A program made the position numbers and the translations under genes. Below are positions 6,861-7,391 of a stretch of 7,391 nucleotides of DNA, in pieces. Every line of letters begins with the position of its first letter. Position 1 is the first letter of the stretch. Source of the DNA: Klebsiella pneumoniae (GTDB lineage Bacteria > Pseudomonadota > Gammaproteobacteria > Pseudomonadales > Pseudohongiellaceae). The stretch is from positions 1-7,391 of the forward strand of contig CAMBPO010000090.1 in assembly GCA_945869725.1 (NCBI GenBank), given 5' to 3'. The notes under the pieces were generated by a model. That model searched no databases. It saw only the letters and a program-made list of their open reading frames with translations, and had not been told where the DNA came from.

Positions 6861-6868
6861 TAATGCAA
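6839..6868 (-). promoter_or_regulatory. Candidate promoter of the PadR-HAAS operon
   Basis: TTGCAT (6863-6868) and TAGTAT (6839-6844) on the minus strand, 18 nt apart. Both hexamers are only partial matches, but the position would give a leader of about 20 nt ahead of the start at 6814, and the -10 lies inside the palindrome, as expected for a repressed promoter. Confidence 0.35.
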
Positions 6869-6931
6869 GTATTTTTTTGCGCCGGATTATTCAGCAAAAG
6901 CAATGCATAACCGAACACAGCAAAAAATACT
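6868..6931. repeat. Spaced inverted repeat at the methyltransferase 3' end
   Basis: AGTATTTTTTTGC (6868-6880) and GCAAAAAATACT (6920-6931) are complementary over 12 bp with one unpaired T, separated by 39 bp. The right arm reaches the methyltransferase stop codon and the left arm overlaps the candidate -35 of the PadR operon. The stem is A/T-rich and no U-run follows, so it is a poor intrinsic terminator. Confidence 0.4.
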
Positions 6932-7391
6932 CAGGCATTATTCCTTTGTCCAAATCGCCTCTGAATAACATCAGCAAATGGCAATTTCACAAATGCCGGT
7001 AAGTTGTGGTGCTCTTTTCTGAAAGTCAGAAAAATCCACTTGTGCTCCAGGATGCTAAGAACGGCCGCGACATCGTATAGCGGCGGCACCACTAAAGTGA
7101 CGCGCCTGCCCACGCGCTGTAATTCCGCATAGAACCTCTCAGGATCCTCTACATGCTCTATGGTGTGTGAGCACAAAACTGTTTCAAACTCAGCGTCTTT
7201 GAAAGGCAGGTCATAGATACTGCTGACCTGCACAAAACCAGGCAGTTGATCGTGTTGAACAATATCAGCATTCACTCCCCCGCCGTCGGTTCTCCCGCAG
7301 CAGATATTCAGATCCCATTTCTGCCTCTTTAAAATTCGATTCTTTCCGAGTTTGTAGCTGACAAAATGTGCAAGTATTAGATACAAAGTGA
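6931..7391 (-). CDS. Class I SAM-dependent methyltransferase (5' end outside window)
   Basis: A frame open from the right edge to TGA at 6931. No ATG is seen at its beginning; TTG at 7386 could serve, but the frame continues past it to the edge, so I treat the gene as 5'-partial. Numbered from that TTG codon: SAM-binding motif I DLNICCGRT (25-33), acidic Asp41 in NADIV at the end of the second strand, SIYDLPF (56-62) and FETVLCSHTIEHVEDP (67-82), the typical Methyltransf_11 post-motif. The substrate is unknown; the HTIEHVEDP style is common in methyltransferases of lipid, sugar or small-molecule pathways. The visible part of about 150 residues is short for the fold, and the end after EHKWIFLTFRKEHHNL has little beyond the core. 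It ends 116 bp before the PadR start and is probably a separate transcription unit. Confidence 0.8.
   Translation of the reverse strand, partial: TLYLILAHFVSYKLGKNRILKRQKWDLNICCGRTDGGGVNADIVQHDQLPGFVQVSSIYDLPFKDAEFETVLCSHTIEHVEDPERFYAELQRVGRRVTLVVPPLYDVAAVLSILEHKWIFLTFRKEHHNLPAFVKLPFADVIQRRFGQRNNA

Noticed and set aside
1..7391. Defence system, mobile element or CRISPR array
   Set aside because: No transposase, integrase, Cas, toxin-antitoxin or nuclease-like product, and no regularly spaced repeats with unique spacers were seen. The genes look like ordinary metabolic, transport and regulatory content.

Overview
All genes recognised in this 7.4 kb window lie on the minus strand, so biological order runs from high to low coordinates. 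Cell-envelope content (an OM-type lipoprotein, inner-membrane transporters), compact operons with good Shine-Dalgarno sites, a moderately GC-rich composition and the protein families all suggest a free-living, probably marine, gammaproteobacterium. This is an inference from gene style; no rRNA or other phylogenetic marker is present.

Layout from right to left: (1) 7391-6931, a class I SAM-dependent methyltransferase whose 5' end leaves the window. (2) About 6815-6930, a short control region with a strong palindrome and a third half-site in front of a PadR-type regulator. (3) 6814-5523, a two-gene operon: PadR repressor, then a HAAS-domain multi-pass membrane protein, with overlapping stop and start codons. 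(4) 5305-5522, an intergenic region with a 15-bp palindrome and repeated TCGTTCAA-like half-sites. (5) 5301-1624, a three-gene operon: AMP-forming acyl-CoA ligase (FadD-like), an AbgT-family transporter whose Shine-Dalgarno overlaps the ligase stop codon, and a small DUF2834-type membrane protein. (6) 1500-1, a lipoprotein with a lipobox, Ig-like N-terminal regions and a BNR/sialidase-like beta-propeller, continuing past the left edge.

Two modules seem to work as units. The PadR/HAAS pair is a familiar regulator plus membrane-partner arrangement, and its upstream repeats suggest autoregulation. The ligase-AbgT-DUF2834 operon joins a carboxylate-activating enzyme to a transporter of the p-aminobenzoyl-glutamate/antimetabolite class. 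No peptidase of the AbgA/AbgB kind is present, so classical abgABT-type catabolism is not supported and the shared substrate is unknown. I found no mobile element, CRISPR array, tRNA, rRNA or defence system. The most interesting items are the transporter-ligase pairing and the two repeat-rich control regions.
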